Origin: Agelaius tricolor
Taxonomy: Eukaryota > Chordata > Aves > Passeriformes > Icteridae
Length of the DNA stretch: 64,000 nt
Direction of reading: 5' to 3'
Assembly: GCA_023055355.1 (NCBI GenBank)
Contig: JALJCS010000034.1
Location: 882,001-946,000 of the forward strand
The position numbers were made by a program, and so were the translations under genes. The notes below the pieces were generated by a model. It had not been told where the DNA came from. It searched no databases and was given only the letters and a program-made list of their open reading frames with translations. Positions 32,298-42,936 of the stretch are shown here, in pieces. Numbering within the stretch: the stretch's first letter is position 1; every line of letters begins with the position of its first letter.

Positions 32298-33240
32298 AAA
32301 GAAACGGGAGGACGGGGAGACAGGAGAGATGGGGGTGGTGAGGACGGGGAGGGAGAGGGGTCGGAGTGACGAGGGAAGCGGGACAGGAAGGGAAAGGCCG
32401 AGGGGGGACAAGAGGGACGGTGGAAAGAGGAGGAATAGAAGGGAGTAGTGGGGAAGGGACACGACAGGAACGAGTGGGGGGAGTCGGGTTTGGGAGGAGA
32501 GGAAAAGAGCGTTTTAGGGCGAGAGGGAAGGGGGAGAAAGAAAGGGAATACGCGGGGAAGGAAGGAGGGCTAGAGAGAGGGACAGAAAGGGAGGCCGAAG
32601 CCTCCGCGCCTTACCTGCGGAGCCCGCACACGGAGCTCCCGTCCGCACCGTGCTCTGAGTGAGCAAATGGCGGCCGAGGCGATTTCCGGGGTCTAAAACA
32701 CCTCGGCCCCGCCCCGCGCAGCCGCTCTGGGGCCCCGCACACCTGAGCCGCGCCCGCCGTGCACACCTGAGGCGGCCCCGCCCCTGGTCCCGCCCTTTGT
32801 GCCGCCTGTCCCCGCCCCCGTTCTCTCAGGCCCCGTCCCTTGTGCCGCCCGGTTCCGCCCCTGTCCCCGCCCCCTGTTTTCAGGCTCTGCCCCCCGCACC
32901 GCGTTCCCCCGCCAGGCGGGGGCGCCGCGCTCGCACCGCGCTCCGTGTCCGCCAGAGGGCGCCCTGCGTGGTGCCGGCCCCACACGGCGGCTCCGCACCG
33001 GGGAACGGCCGCGATCCCGCACCCGGCAGCGCCCCGTGCCCGCGGCCATCCCGGGCCCCAAACCGGTCCCGGGCCCGCTGCCGCTTCCATCCGCCCGACG
33101 GGGGAGAGGCGGCACCGCCCGGCACACCCCAGCGGCGCTCTGCCCGCCACCCCCGGCCTCGGTGGCGGTGGCACCGTCGCATCGCCCCGTGCCCGCGCTC
33201 CGTGGCCCCGCCCCTCGCACCTGTGCCGGCCCCGCCCCCC
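32045..33240 (-). ncRNA. right copy of the two-exon unit, inverted
   Basis: On the minus strand GC boxes (the same GGGGCGGGGCCGGCACAGGT sequence at about 33,203-33,240, plus others at 32,700-32,880) precede a first exon that begins near GCCATTTGCTCACTCAGAG and ends CTCCGCAG with donor GTAAGG (exon end 32,615). The 327-nt intron ends CTCGCAG, and the second exon starts at 32,285 with AATAAA at 32,254-32,259. First exon, donor and acceptor correspond to the left copy, while the introns differ in length and sequence. Conservation of splice sites with free intron divergence supports real transcription units. Function unknown. Confidence 0.4.
32949..32963 (+). promoter_or_regulatory. CTCF-like motif
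   Basis: CCGCCAGAGGGCGCC fits the CTCF core, forward orientation, and shares the left flank CGTGTCCGCCAG with the site at 29,903. The two sites lie on either side of the inverted repeat but point the same way. Confidence 0.55.
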
Positions 33241-33810
33241 TGTCCCCCCCGGTCCCGGGGCCATCGCTCGGGGGCCTCGCTCGGCGCTGTGCGAGCCCCG
33301 CCCGACGGCTGCTCCCGCCGGGGACCGCTCGGAGCCTGGGCCGCTGCGGCGGGGCCGTGACCGCGGCCCGGGCTGCGGGGGCCGAGCGCTGCCTGGCTCT
33401 GCCGGGGGGCCCCGGGCGGTGCCGCCTCTCCCCCGTCGCCATCGGGACTGGCATCGCTATGGGGCGGGAGGGGCCTGGCTCTCCTGAGCCCGCAGAGCCC
33501 CGTCCCGGTGTCACCTTCCGTGTCCCGGCGCCGCGGGCGGGAGTGGCGGGCAGGGAGCGGCAACCTCCGGCCCCGCCTTCCCGTCCCGCTCCGTCGGGCC
33601 CGGGCTCGCCGAGCCCCGGCCGGGACCCGCCCAGGCCCGGGGACACCGCGGCTCCCGCCCCGCCTCCTGCCCCCGGCACCTCCCCGCCCGCCCGGCAACG
33701 GCCCCGGGGCCTCCGGCACCCGAGACCGCGGCGGGGGCTGGGCCCGAGCCCCCGAACGCCGGCCCCACGGGCTCCGCAACGCCGCGCTCCCGGCTCCTCA
33801 CCCCCCGCCC

Positions 33811-33903
33811 ATCGGCACCGGGGAGAGGCCCCACGAGTGTCCCGGCTCCGGGAAGAGCCTCGGCCGGAGCTCGGCCTCCGCTGCCGAGCGCCACGAGGGA
33901 GCG
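33811..33903 (+). pseudogene. decayed C2H2 zinc-finger repeat
   Basis: One frame reads TGERPHECPGSGKSLGRSS followed by ERHEG. This parallels the classic TGE(K/R)P linker, CPxCGKSF and the histidine end of a KRAB/FAX-type zinc finger. The second cysteine is serine, the aromatic residue is leucine, and the first histidine is lost, so it cannot bind zinc. Only one finger is recognisable. Chance resemblance in GC-rich DNA is possible. Confidence 0.4.
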
Positions 33904-34184
33904 CCTGAGCGCTTCTCTCAGCCCCGAAGCCGCCCCCGTCAGGCCGGGGCCGGGCCCGGACAGCGCCGGGCCGGGGCTCCGCCTTCCGAGCACTCGCACG
34001 CAGCATTTGGGCTCTGGCCCCGGACCCCAAAATGCAGGACTCGGCCTCTGTGCTCCAGGCCTGGGCGAGCCTCGTTCTGCACCCCCGAAACACAGGGCTC
34101 AAGTCCCGGCTTCACAGCCCTCGGCCTGCCCAGCTGCGACTGGGTCCAAGTGCCAGCAGCGGAGCACTTTGTCCCTGAGCCCTC

Positions 34185-34372
34185 CTCACCTTCACCACCA
34201 CAAAAAAAAAAAACAACAACAACAACAAAAAAAAAAAACAAACAAAAAAACAACAAAAAACAACAACAACAACAACAAAAAAAAAAAAACCAAAAAAAAA
34301 AACAAAAAAAAACCCACCAAAAAACAACAACAACAAAAAAAACCCAAAAACCAAGCAAACAACGCACAGGAC
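34185..34372 (+). repeat. A-rich / (CAA)n low-complexity tract
   Basis: Long A runs are interspersed with CAACAACAAC. It separates the CpG island from moderately GC-rich DNA. It may be an expanded poly(A) tail of a lost retroposon; no element upstream of it could be recognised. Confidence 0.85.
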
Positions 34373-34375
34373 TCC

Positions 34376-37300
34376 CGATTCTGAGACCAGAAAAATGCCC
34401 AATTTATTAGCCTCAGTTCACAGGGTGGTGGAATTGACTGCGGACATCCCCACAGATGGTCACAGGGAATGGACCTCTCACACATTTGATTCTCCTGGGA
34501 GAACTGCTGCAGGCTAGCAAAAAACCCACCCGTGGCATTAGAAGGTAGGAAGCCTGCCCTGAAAGGATGCCATCAAATGCAGCCTGTCTGCAATAGCGCG
34601 TTATCCCAGCACTGCGATATCCCATTATCCCCAGCCGGGTTTGTTGCGCCGCCTCCGGCTCACGGAGCGATGCCGCTCGTGGCTCCCCAGGCGCTGCCGC
34701 GGCGCGGGGAACAGCCCCGGATCCGCTCGGCCCGGGGGAAGCGAAGGGGTGCCCGGTGCCCGGGCCGGAGCGGGCAGCAGCGGGTGACGATCCGGGCGCT
34801 CCTGCCCGGCTCCTGAGCTCAGGCTGAGGCAGCTCCCAGCTGCCGCCGCCGGGAAGGAGCAGCTCGCCAAGGATGGCCGCGCTCCCGGGCCATGGCAGCT
34901 GCCCCGCCTCGCTCAGGGACAGCGGCAGCTTGGGCAGAGGAAGCGGAGCCCCAGCGGCCGGGGCTCGGCAGCAGCCGGCACCGAGCCCCTTGCACTGAGC
35001 GGGAGCAGAGGGACGGGCCCGAGCCCGGGACTCGCATCCCGCCCGGGCACTCGGGGACGCGGGCTCTCTGCTCGGGCTCCGCCAGGAGGAGGAGGCGCAT
35101 GGCAGTGCCCGGGAGGAGCCGGCACTGCCGGCCGACAGGGCTGCTCCTGAGGGGAGAACTCGCTCTGTGCTCCTTGCGCGGGATCAAGGCATGGCCAGAA
35201 GCTTTCATATTCATTTGACAGACTCTCGCACACCGACCGCTACCAACGTGCACTGTGCAAAGCAGCCACCATGGCTGCAGGCTCCAAAACAAAGAGAAAC
35301 AGCGCTGTTCTCCTTTCCTTCTTTACGCAATCACACCTAGCTAAGATTCATAACACCTGATGCCATTTTCTTTTTAAAACTCTGGCCAATACCGTGCCAC
35401 TGACTAGGTCTCAAAAGCGGAAAGATGACAGCCATCAATTAAAGCTGATGCCAGATCTTTGCCTATTTAGCTTTCTATGACAGAAATCCCTGGATGGATC
35501 CACGTGCTCCTCTGCTCCTAGCAGCTGAGCTTTTGTCTCACTCCAATCTCCTTAGGATGCCCTAAATCCAACCTGTTCTGCTTCTCAGAGCAAAGCCTGC
35601 TGCCATCTCTGCTCGTGACCTTTGCATGGCACACATTGTTAGCACACTGCTAATGGCAAAACAAATTGCCTCTCCTTCTTTCTGCAGTGAACAGTTCAGC
35701 TTCTGGGGAGCTGCAGCTGTGACAATCATGAGCAGCTCTCAACATGATCTCAACGTGGAGCTGCTCTTTTCCAAGTCTGCCCCTGTAGAAAATCCACGTT
35801 GTTGGAAAATGTCACCAAAGCGGGAATTGCTGCTGAAGCTCTCTTAGCACACAAGGGCAGAGCCATTCCTGGGGCTAAAAGTGCCTCATTCCCACTTTTC
35901 AATGCTCTTGGATCAACCTATGTGTTCATTTCCATCTTCCTGAGAAGCCTTGATCTTTTGTAGTGGAATCAAAGCAAAGCAGAGCTGAGCAAAACCCCAC
36001 CTGTTGCTATGATCCTTCCCACTGCTTTTATTGATGTTGTTCCAGCTGGATTTATTTCATTATGAAAAGGCAAATTGAAGAGTCTTTTTATCTCCACGGT
36101 TTACGTTGTCTTTTGCTGGCTTGGACTTTTGCTTTCTGCCCTCTGCCGGCCTGGGCACGTTCACCTTTCAGGATTCCCATCCTCTGCCCTGCCCGGGCTG
36201 CCTCTGGCTCAGCTCCCTCGGCAGCCGCTGCTTTCCCCGGAGCTCTCGGCCTTTAGCTCGCGTCCCTTTCCATGGGCCACGCCTCCCAGCTGCTCCAGCC
36301 CGGGCATTCCCGCCTGGGAACGAGCAGGGATTCCCTGCCCTGGCCCAGGGAAGCCTCCAGCCCTGCAGGCATTGCCGAGGCTCAGGGGCCGCTCCAAACC
36401 CTTGGTGTCCCAGAGCTCCCGGATCAGTGCCAGGGCAGAGCTGGGAGCCTGTCCTAAGGAGCGGGACTGACGCACGCGGTGCCTGCAAAGTCCCCCATGG
36501 ATATTGGATCCAGCTGGCAGGAGCAGGTGCGGCCAAGGCAGCCCATTCCATTTCCTGCCCACCCAGAGATCTCCAACACTTCAGCCTGCTAAGGCTGGCA
36601 CACAAATCCCTGCCCTGGGGCACGGCAGCGACTGCAGCGCACCCAGGAGAAGGCAAACGCAACGATCGGGGCTCAGTTCTGAGGCTGGGATCGAGGTTCA
36701 TTCTCAGCCATTTCAAACAAGGATTGCACCCCACTGCTCAGTTCTTTCTGCAGCTGGGACTCCAGGAAGAGGAGAAAGGAGGCACTTTACTGGAGCCCCT
36801 TTCCTGCCAACCACTGAGGGTCATTCAGGTGCTGAGAGAAAGCACAGCCAGGGAGAGCTGCCCCTGCTCTGCTGGGATTGCACCCTGCACTCACGAGGGA
36901 CAGGTGGCTCTGTGAAATCGGTCTCAGCATTTTTGTGCCTCATAGCTCCCACTGAAATGATTTTGAGCAGAACTGAGACTGCTGAGCGTCACTGAGCAGC
37001 ACAGGAGACATTCAGCAATGCCCATGAGCTGGCAGAGATGATTGCTGGCGATGATGGCCTGAGCCCTGGGCTGAGAGTTCCAGTGGCAGCAGCAGTGACA
37101 GCCACCCCAGCATTGCCCAGAAACAGGAGAAACCGGCCCTGCCCTGTGTGGGGAGAATGTCTGCTGTGCATCTCCCAGTTACAGCCCCAGCGCTCCCTGG
37201 GCTCCTGCAGACATTAATTCCTTCTGCCTTCCTCACAAGGCATCTCCACTCGTTCCATCGTCTGCCTGCTGGGCACTGCTCCCCTCCTTATTGCACAGGG

Positions 37301-37640
37301 GAGAGCGAGGAACTCTGCAATTGCCCCGCACTGAGCTCCTCTCACATCATCTCCCACTCCTTTCATGGCCTCACCAGCCAGGAGAAACATTCAAGGGGGA
37401 ACAAAGTGTGCTGTGCTCTAGGCAAGGTCAGAAAGGGGCCCAAAGAGACAGATTTTGGATTAACTCTGGCTGGAGAAAACCAAAGGCAATCAGGATTGCC
37501 TCAAAAAGAAAACAAGAAAGGAGGGGATTATTAAAGCCATTTATAGAGTCACATTAAGGTCTGTTCCTCAAGGTTTTGGCTCTTGGCACTTCTGTAAGCA
37601 GCACGACAGACTGTGGGCAACTGTGACAGACTGCACAGAG
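34376..37640. other. mixed-composition DNA with a small CpG island, no gene supported
   Basis: A CpG-rich patch lies at about 34,640-35,160. The rest is moderately GC-rich with scattered short open frames lacking convincing splice sites or family matches. No RNA gene was seen. Confidence 0.5.
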
Positions 37641-37654
37641 AAGGGGGGTGTTTT

Positions 37655-38100
37655 ATAAATAATATCAATAATATAAAAATAGATATATCATTTTTATATT
37701 GTATATTTCTTATATTTATTTATAATAAATATTTATAGATATCAGTATATATAATATATATTTGTATATTTGTATATTTGTATTTCTATTTTTATGTTAT
37801 TTATATTATTTATAAAAAACCCCAGCCTATAACCAAATCAAATCCAAAAAAACCCAATTTATTTTAACTATATTTAAATATTTTTATATTTACAATCTAT
37901 ATTTATATATCTTTAGATATATATATAAAATAGACCATCATTTATATATATTATGGTGTGTTACAATAGTATACTATATATTATAGTTTTTTATATTTTA
38001 TCTATCTATTTTCTATATTTATGTTTACCACTATCATTTTATATTTATTTTTATATTTGTATTTATTTCTACTTTAATCTATATATTAGACCATATCAAT
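37655..38100. repeat. AT-rich satellite-like monomer
   Basis: TATATTTATA-type DNA contains the landmark AAAACCCC..TAACCAAAT followed by TATTTAAATATTTTTATATT. The same order of landmarks recurs at about 40,497 and 40,807, suggesting monomers of roughly 310 bp. The block is split by about 2.4 kb of other sequence. Confidence 0.6.
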
Positions 38101-38880
38101 TCATTAACCAAACACATCAGAACCATAAAAATACCGCACCTTCGTCAGCACCGGTACACAGCCCACGCTCATCCCATCGCAGCGTATCCAAACCAAACCT
38201 ATTTCTAGGACTAACAGAACAAAGACCCCACGACATTTAACCCTAAGGAAAACTCAAACCAACCGAACTGTAAAGAAACTTTAAATCCCACTATAACTAG
38301 CCCAAAAGCTCCGTACATTCTCATCATAAACTTCCTCCTAAACCAATGGCTCAAAACCCCAAAAAACTCAGATACACATGGAAAATGACAGAACTGCTAG
38401 TCAAAACAAACACCCATGAAAAATTAAATCCAACCAACTCACTAAACTCAAAACTCTACAACTGACCCTAAACATTACTAAAAAAGCCTCCAAAGGTCTA
38501 CCTTTATGCTAACTCACAAATAATAACCAATAATCTATAAAAATTATTTTTAAAAATTAAACAAATAAATAAAAGCATGAAAATAAAAAATCTAAACAAC
38601 TAAAATACTAAAAAATATCACTATCCTAATTTAGAAACATATTGCCTATAAAAACCCACCATATAAATGCCCCTGTCTCTAAAACTAAAACTAAAAAAAA
38701 AAAACAAACCAGAAAGAAATCGGAACTTAGGAACGCTAAAACCAGAACGTTCAACAAGTTCCACCATATCCCTGATCATACACCAACTACAAACAACGTG
38801 AAACGATACAAACAATTCTTAAAAACTGCCTTAAAACAACTACAATTAAAACCCTTTCAACAATTCAAAACTGCATTGAA
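38100..38880 (+). other. A/C-rich, G-poor block of unknown origin
   Basis: The plus strand is strikingly poor in G and rich in A and C over nearly 800 bp. There is no recognisable mitochondrial gene and no clear open frame with a known domain. Possible sources are a strand-biased repeat or a G-to-A edited retroelement. Confidence 0.5.
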
Positions 38881-39184
38881 CAAAAGCCATCTCATAAATT
38901 AACACCCAAAACTCCAGCAGCCCAGCTGGCCCTACCAAATCTCTCTGTTGATACATGCAGTAAACAAAACCAAAATCCCAGAAATACCTATCAGAAGTCT
39001 AGGAAAGAAACCTCTTGAAATTAAGCCTACCTCAAATACAAACCAACCCGTGCAGAAAGTGAGCTTCACTCAAAAAACTATTTACACAGAGTTAATAAGA
39101 CCAAGAAATAAAACAACACACCATCTACCACCAGCGAATACAGCAGTGAAGGAAAAAAACCCACTTTTTTTGTCTTTTTTATTT
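38881..39184 (+). repeat. dispersed repeat block A, copy 1
   Basis: About 300 bp from AACAAAAGCCAT through AAATTAACACCC and CAGCCCAGCTGGCCCTACCA to GTGAAGGAAAAAAACCCA are found again, same orientation, at 58,648-58,952 with only scattered substitutions. Both copies keep a 70-residue open stretch, but it has no recognised domain. The block probably belongs to an unnamed mobile element or a segmental duplication. Confidence 0.85.
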
Positions 39185-39319
39185 TTTAAACTAAACCAAG
39201 CCCTTCCCACACGTGCATGGCCCCAGCAAGGGATTCTGCTGCAACAAGAAAGGGGGGGCAGCCCCCAGAAGGCTTGAGGTTCCTGCCCAGCCTCGCTGTC
39301 ACGGGCCAGGGGCAGCGAG

Positions 39320-39850
39320 AGAGGGAGCGGCACAGACGGCGGGGACGGCCCGGCACGGAGCGGGGGCCGCTCTCAGCGCGATGCCGGCAAAGCCGCAGCT
39401 CCGGCGCTGTCGGCCGCGCTGCTTGAGCGGCACGGGGGGATCCGCCGAGAGCCTCCGGCCCCGCGCGGGGACTCCCGCAAGGGCCCAGGGGCGCCGGGCT
39501 CCGGCCCTCGGGGCTTTATTCTCCGGCAGCCCGAGCCCCGCGGCTGCGGGGCAAAGAAGGAAAGGGGGCACGGGAAGAGAGGAGCGAGAGCAGGGCACGA
39601 CAAAGGGCGGCGAGGGAGCTCGGGCTGTGCAGGAAAGCGGCACGGGAAGGGAAAGCCCGGGACGAGGGTACACGGAGGCTGGGCACAGGAAGGAGAGAGG
39701 GGGAACAGAAGGGAGTAGCGGGCTAGGGACAGGACAGGAAGGAGCCGGCTTTGCGGGGGGAGAGGGAATGGGGGAAAGGGAGCGAGAGAAGGCGAATACG
39801 GGGAGAAGGAAGGAGGGCTAGAGAGAGCGACAGGCGGGGAAGCCTCCCAG
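39320..39850 (-). ncRNA. third, diverged copy of the two-exon unit
   Basis: On the minus strand, TTTGCCCCGCAG precedes CCGCGGGGCTCGGG (exon start 39,543), followed by AATAAAGCCCCGAGGGCCGG (signal at 39,515-39,520) and a terminal region homologous to the arms at 31.1-32.3 kb. The purine-rich sequence to 39,850 matches the intron of the right copy (shared GAAGGAGGGCTAGAGAGAG). Upstream DNA to 40,410 is a CpG island that could hold its promoter. Divergence from the other copies is much greater than theirs from each other. Confidence 0.4.
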
Positions 39851-40415
39851 AGCCCCGGCTGCACCCCGAGCCCGGCCCGGCGCCTCGCCCTGCCCGGGAT
39901 GCTGCGGCGCTCGGCGGAGCTCGGCTCGCTCCGGAGACGCTCGGCTCCGGTCGGCTCTTGGCGCCTCAACTCGGCTCTTGGCGCCTGCATTCGCCTCTTC
40001 GGCCGAGCTCGCCTCGCTTCGGCCCAACTCCCAGCCGCTCTGTGCCTTCGGCGCGCCTCGGCTCCGCTCGCCTCGCCTCGGCTCCCCGACGGCGGGCGGG
40101 CAAGCGCCGCCGCCTCCCGTTCAGCTCGCCCGGCTCGGGGCTCTCCCGCTGCCGCGTCCCGCGGGCGGCCCGGCCACGGCGCGGACACGACCGGGAGCGC
40201 GGGCTCGGGCAGGAGCTCATTAGGCTGGGAGCGCACTGGCGCTAAGCAGCGCGCACGAGAGCAGCAGGCTCGCTTCGCCTGAGCTCGGCTCGCTTCGCTT
40301 CAGGCAGCCTCGGAAGCCTCGCCTCGGTTCGCTCGAGGCCGTCAGGGTCGGCCGCTCTCGCCTTGCTTCGGCCGAGCTCGTGCGATTCCCCCGAAGGCGG
40401 CGGCGTTCGGTTGTG
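39850..40415. promoter_or_regulatory. CpG island with CTCGGCT-type degenerate repeats
   Basis: Dense CpGs with words such as GCTCGGCTC, CTCTTGGCGCCT (twice) and GCCTCGCTTCGG. The wording resembles the 20.6-20.9 kb island. It lies upstream (minus strand) of the third two-exon unit. Confidence 0.6.
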
Positions 40416-40424
40416 GTTTTAGAA

Positions 40425-40920
40425 ATATCCTCCTCTATCGATTGGATCTCTCTACAGTTAGATTTATATTTCTAGAATACTTCTATTAATCCAAACAAAA
40501 ACCCCATCTCTAACCAAATAAATACAAGAAAACACCTTCTTTTAAACGGTATCGAAATATTTTTATACTTTATATAATTATATTCACATTTATATTTATA
40601 GTCTCTTTTGATGCAATCTATTAATAATTATCTATAATATCTATAAAATTCTAGACATGTATTTAAATTATTATTTATATTATGTATCGTATCTACTGCT
40701 GCAACTGATTTTTTCTTCTAGTTTTAAACGTTATCTGTATGTATTTATGATATATTTCTAGACTTAGATTTCTACCTTCATATTCTTTGTATTTATAATT
40801 TTTATCATCAAAACCCTGCCTATTGACAAGTAAAAGAAACACGCTTTATTTAACGACTTAAAAAATATTTTAATATTTATAATTTTCATATTTCTATTTA
40901 TAATTTGCTCTCTAGTACGT
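40425..40920. repeat. AT-rich satellite-like DNA, two monomers
   Basis: Two blocks starting AAAACCCCATCTCTAACC (about 40,497) and AAAACCCTGCCTATTGAC (about 40,808) each continue into an AAATATTTTTATA-type segment, spacing about 311 bp. They match the monomer at 37.8 kb. The CpG island sharply interrupts this satellite. Confidence 0.6.
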
Positions 40921-40925
40921 GATAA

Positions 40926-41022
40926 CATACCTGCTCCTGCACCGCAGTGGGGCTCCCTCTCCTGGGCACCTCGGGGTGCCCCCAGGGGCATCAGAGCCCC
41001 GAGTCTTCACCCCCCCCTTTTC
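40926..41022 (+). repeat. dispersed repeat block B, copy 1
   Basis: ACCTGCTCCTGCACCGC through GGCATCAGAGCCCCGAG is repeated at 59,515-59,612, in the same orientation and on the same side of block A. The two copies differ at about ten positions. Confidence 0.85.
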
Positions 41023-42936
41023 CTCCAGTTAGAAACGACACTGGAACTTTTTTCTGGAAACAAAGACATGACCTAAATCCTCTCCCCATGTCCCAGACAG
41101 ACAGATGTTCAGTTCTTAGTTGACTGGGCAGCAGTTTCTTCAATAGAATGATAAACAATATGGAAACGTTTTAGCTACAAGCAAATAGGCAAATCGGAAC
41201 AAGGTCCTGGTGGCCAGCCACTGCAGTTCTTTTGAAGCAATTTTTTAAACAATCAAATACTGATACCACAAAAAATAAAGCAAAAAGCTGACTACTGGCT
41301 AAGAAAGAAGGAAAAATTAACTTTGGACGACAACAACAACATTCCAAGGACACAGGCTTTTTTCCAATCTCAGACCTTATTACTACCTCTCTTGGGAATT
41401 CTCATCGTGGATCCCAAAAGGAATAAATCCCTCAGCGTGTCCTAAAGCACCAAGGAGCTACCTACAAGTGAAGGTGGCTACTTTCAGTGCAGACACAGCT
41501 GATGACACAGCAGTGGCACAGTTCTGTGCTGCACAGGGATAATACTGTCTCCTCTTCTCCAGCAGCTGACTCTCTCCTGCCATGGCTTCTGTAAATGCAT
41601 CAGAGCACGACCTTAACCACAAACAGGCAAGAAAACACCATCAGAAGTCTTTCACTAAGCAGTACAAGAAGGGTTCCAATCAGAGACCAACAGAATTTCA
41701 AGGAAGCAGTATGCAATTAAACCCCCTCAGATTTGTTCAAGTATCCGGCAGGTAGATGGAACCAAAATGGAACCATTCAGAAATGACAAAGAAAACCTCC
41801 CCAAGTATTTATACAGGAGTCCTTAATGTCAGAAATGGGATGACAGGTTATGTTCAGATAAGATGAATGTTTATTTTGATGTATAAATAAACTTCTCTCG
41901 TGGTCCTTTGCCAAAAAATAGAACCTACAAGTGAACACCTACACCTGCCTCAAGAGACCTAACGAGCCCCTGGCAGCCACCGGCATCAAAGCGCAGTGGA
42001 TGTTTCTAATCCAGGGGAAGGAGAACAATATCACCTTTTGTTCTCTCCAGTTTGTTTCCTCTGCAGTCCTAGTTGCTTCTTATGATTTTTACAGTCTCTG
42101 TATCTTCTCGGGCAGCGCTGAGTCTGACGACCGGGATACGAGAGTCCTTCCCTGCCCTACGGAGAGAACCAGGAAAAAAAGTTCAAAAAAGAACAGGGCA
42201 GTTTGAAGTTAATACCTCCGACGAGAAGCAGCACCCGACAAACAGAGCAACGGTGAACAAAGCGTGACACCTCCCTGGGGACAGAAGACTTACAAACTCT
42301 CCGGGATTTACAATTCCAGTAACCAAGCCCTTCAGCACAGCAGCCAAGTGTCCCATCAGGTGGTGCTGCACCAAAGCACGATCCGAGAGGTTCCAAAGAG
42401 TGAAATGCACGTTACTGTCCAAAGACGTAAAATCTTGCAAAATAACAAAACTACAATAGATCTAAACTACAGGGCAAGAGTACAAGTGTTAGCTTGTGGA
42501 GCTGGAACCATCCAGGTGAGCAACTGCTAACTGGATCCTCAACAGACTTTGAGGAACCCTTCAGGATACAGAAGGGTTTTCCCCAGAAATTGCACAGGCC
42601 GAGTTTTGATAGAAGTGCACTTGCCAGATGCTCAGAAACGTCACCCATCCTCCTCCGGGTGTCCTGAGAGAGCTGCGAATGGCTCTCACCTGGTTTGAGC
42701 TGGTTCTGTAAGGGCTCAGGCTGAATTTCACCAGATGCAACCAAACTGGGCAACACCCAGTGGGACAGAAGGAACCCAAAGCTTGTTTTACCCAAAGCTT
42801 GGGTAAGCAGAGCTCCAGCAAATACTGAGGAAATGATCAGAACAGGGTAACAAATAATAAACATACCTTTTTTAACTTGCCTTTTTTTTTTTTTTTCAGA
42901 TGAGCAAAACAATTAAGGAGAAGGTGGAAAACTCAC
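41023..42936. other. non-repetitive DNA without a confirmed exon
   Basis: No continuation of the GARNL3-like exons was found in this stretch. The only candidate is an open stretch ending in GGAACCATCCAG|GTGAGC at 42,516 (+ strand), with an equally open antisense frame; it has no family match. Confidence 0.4.

Larger units (their letters stand above)
32640..34060. promoter_or_regulatory. dense CpG island
   Basis: Very high CpG density with many GCCCCGCCC boxes. It includes the minus-strand promoter of the right two-exon unit, a CTCF-like site at 32,949 and a decayed zinc-finger motif at 33.8 kb. Long open frames in all phases come from composition. Confidence 0.7.

Noticed and set aside
32693..34102. 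469-codon minus-strand frame and overlapping frames over 300 codons
   Set aside because: Very GC-rich CpG island; frames on both strands are equally open and show only Arg/Gly/Pro/Ala bias.
38100..38880. Nuclear mitochondrial insertion (because of A/C-rich, G-poor strand)
   Set aside because: No mitochondrial gene or tRNA sequence could be recognised.
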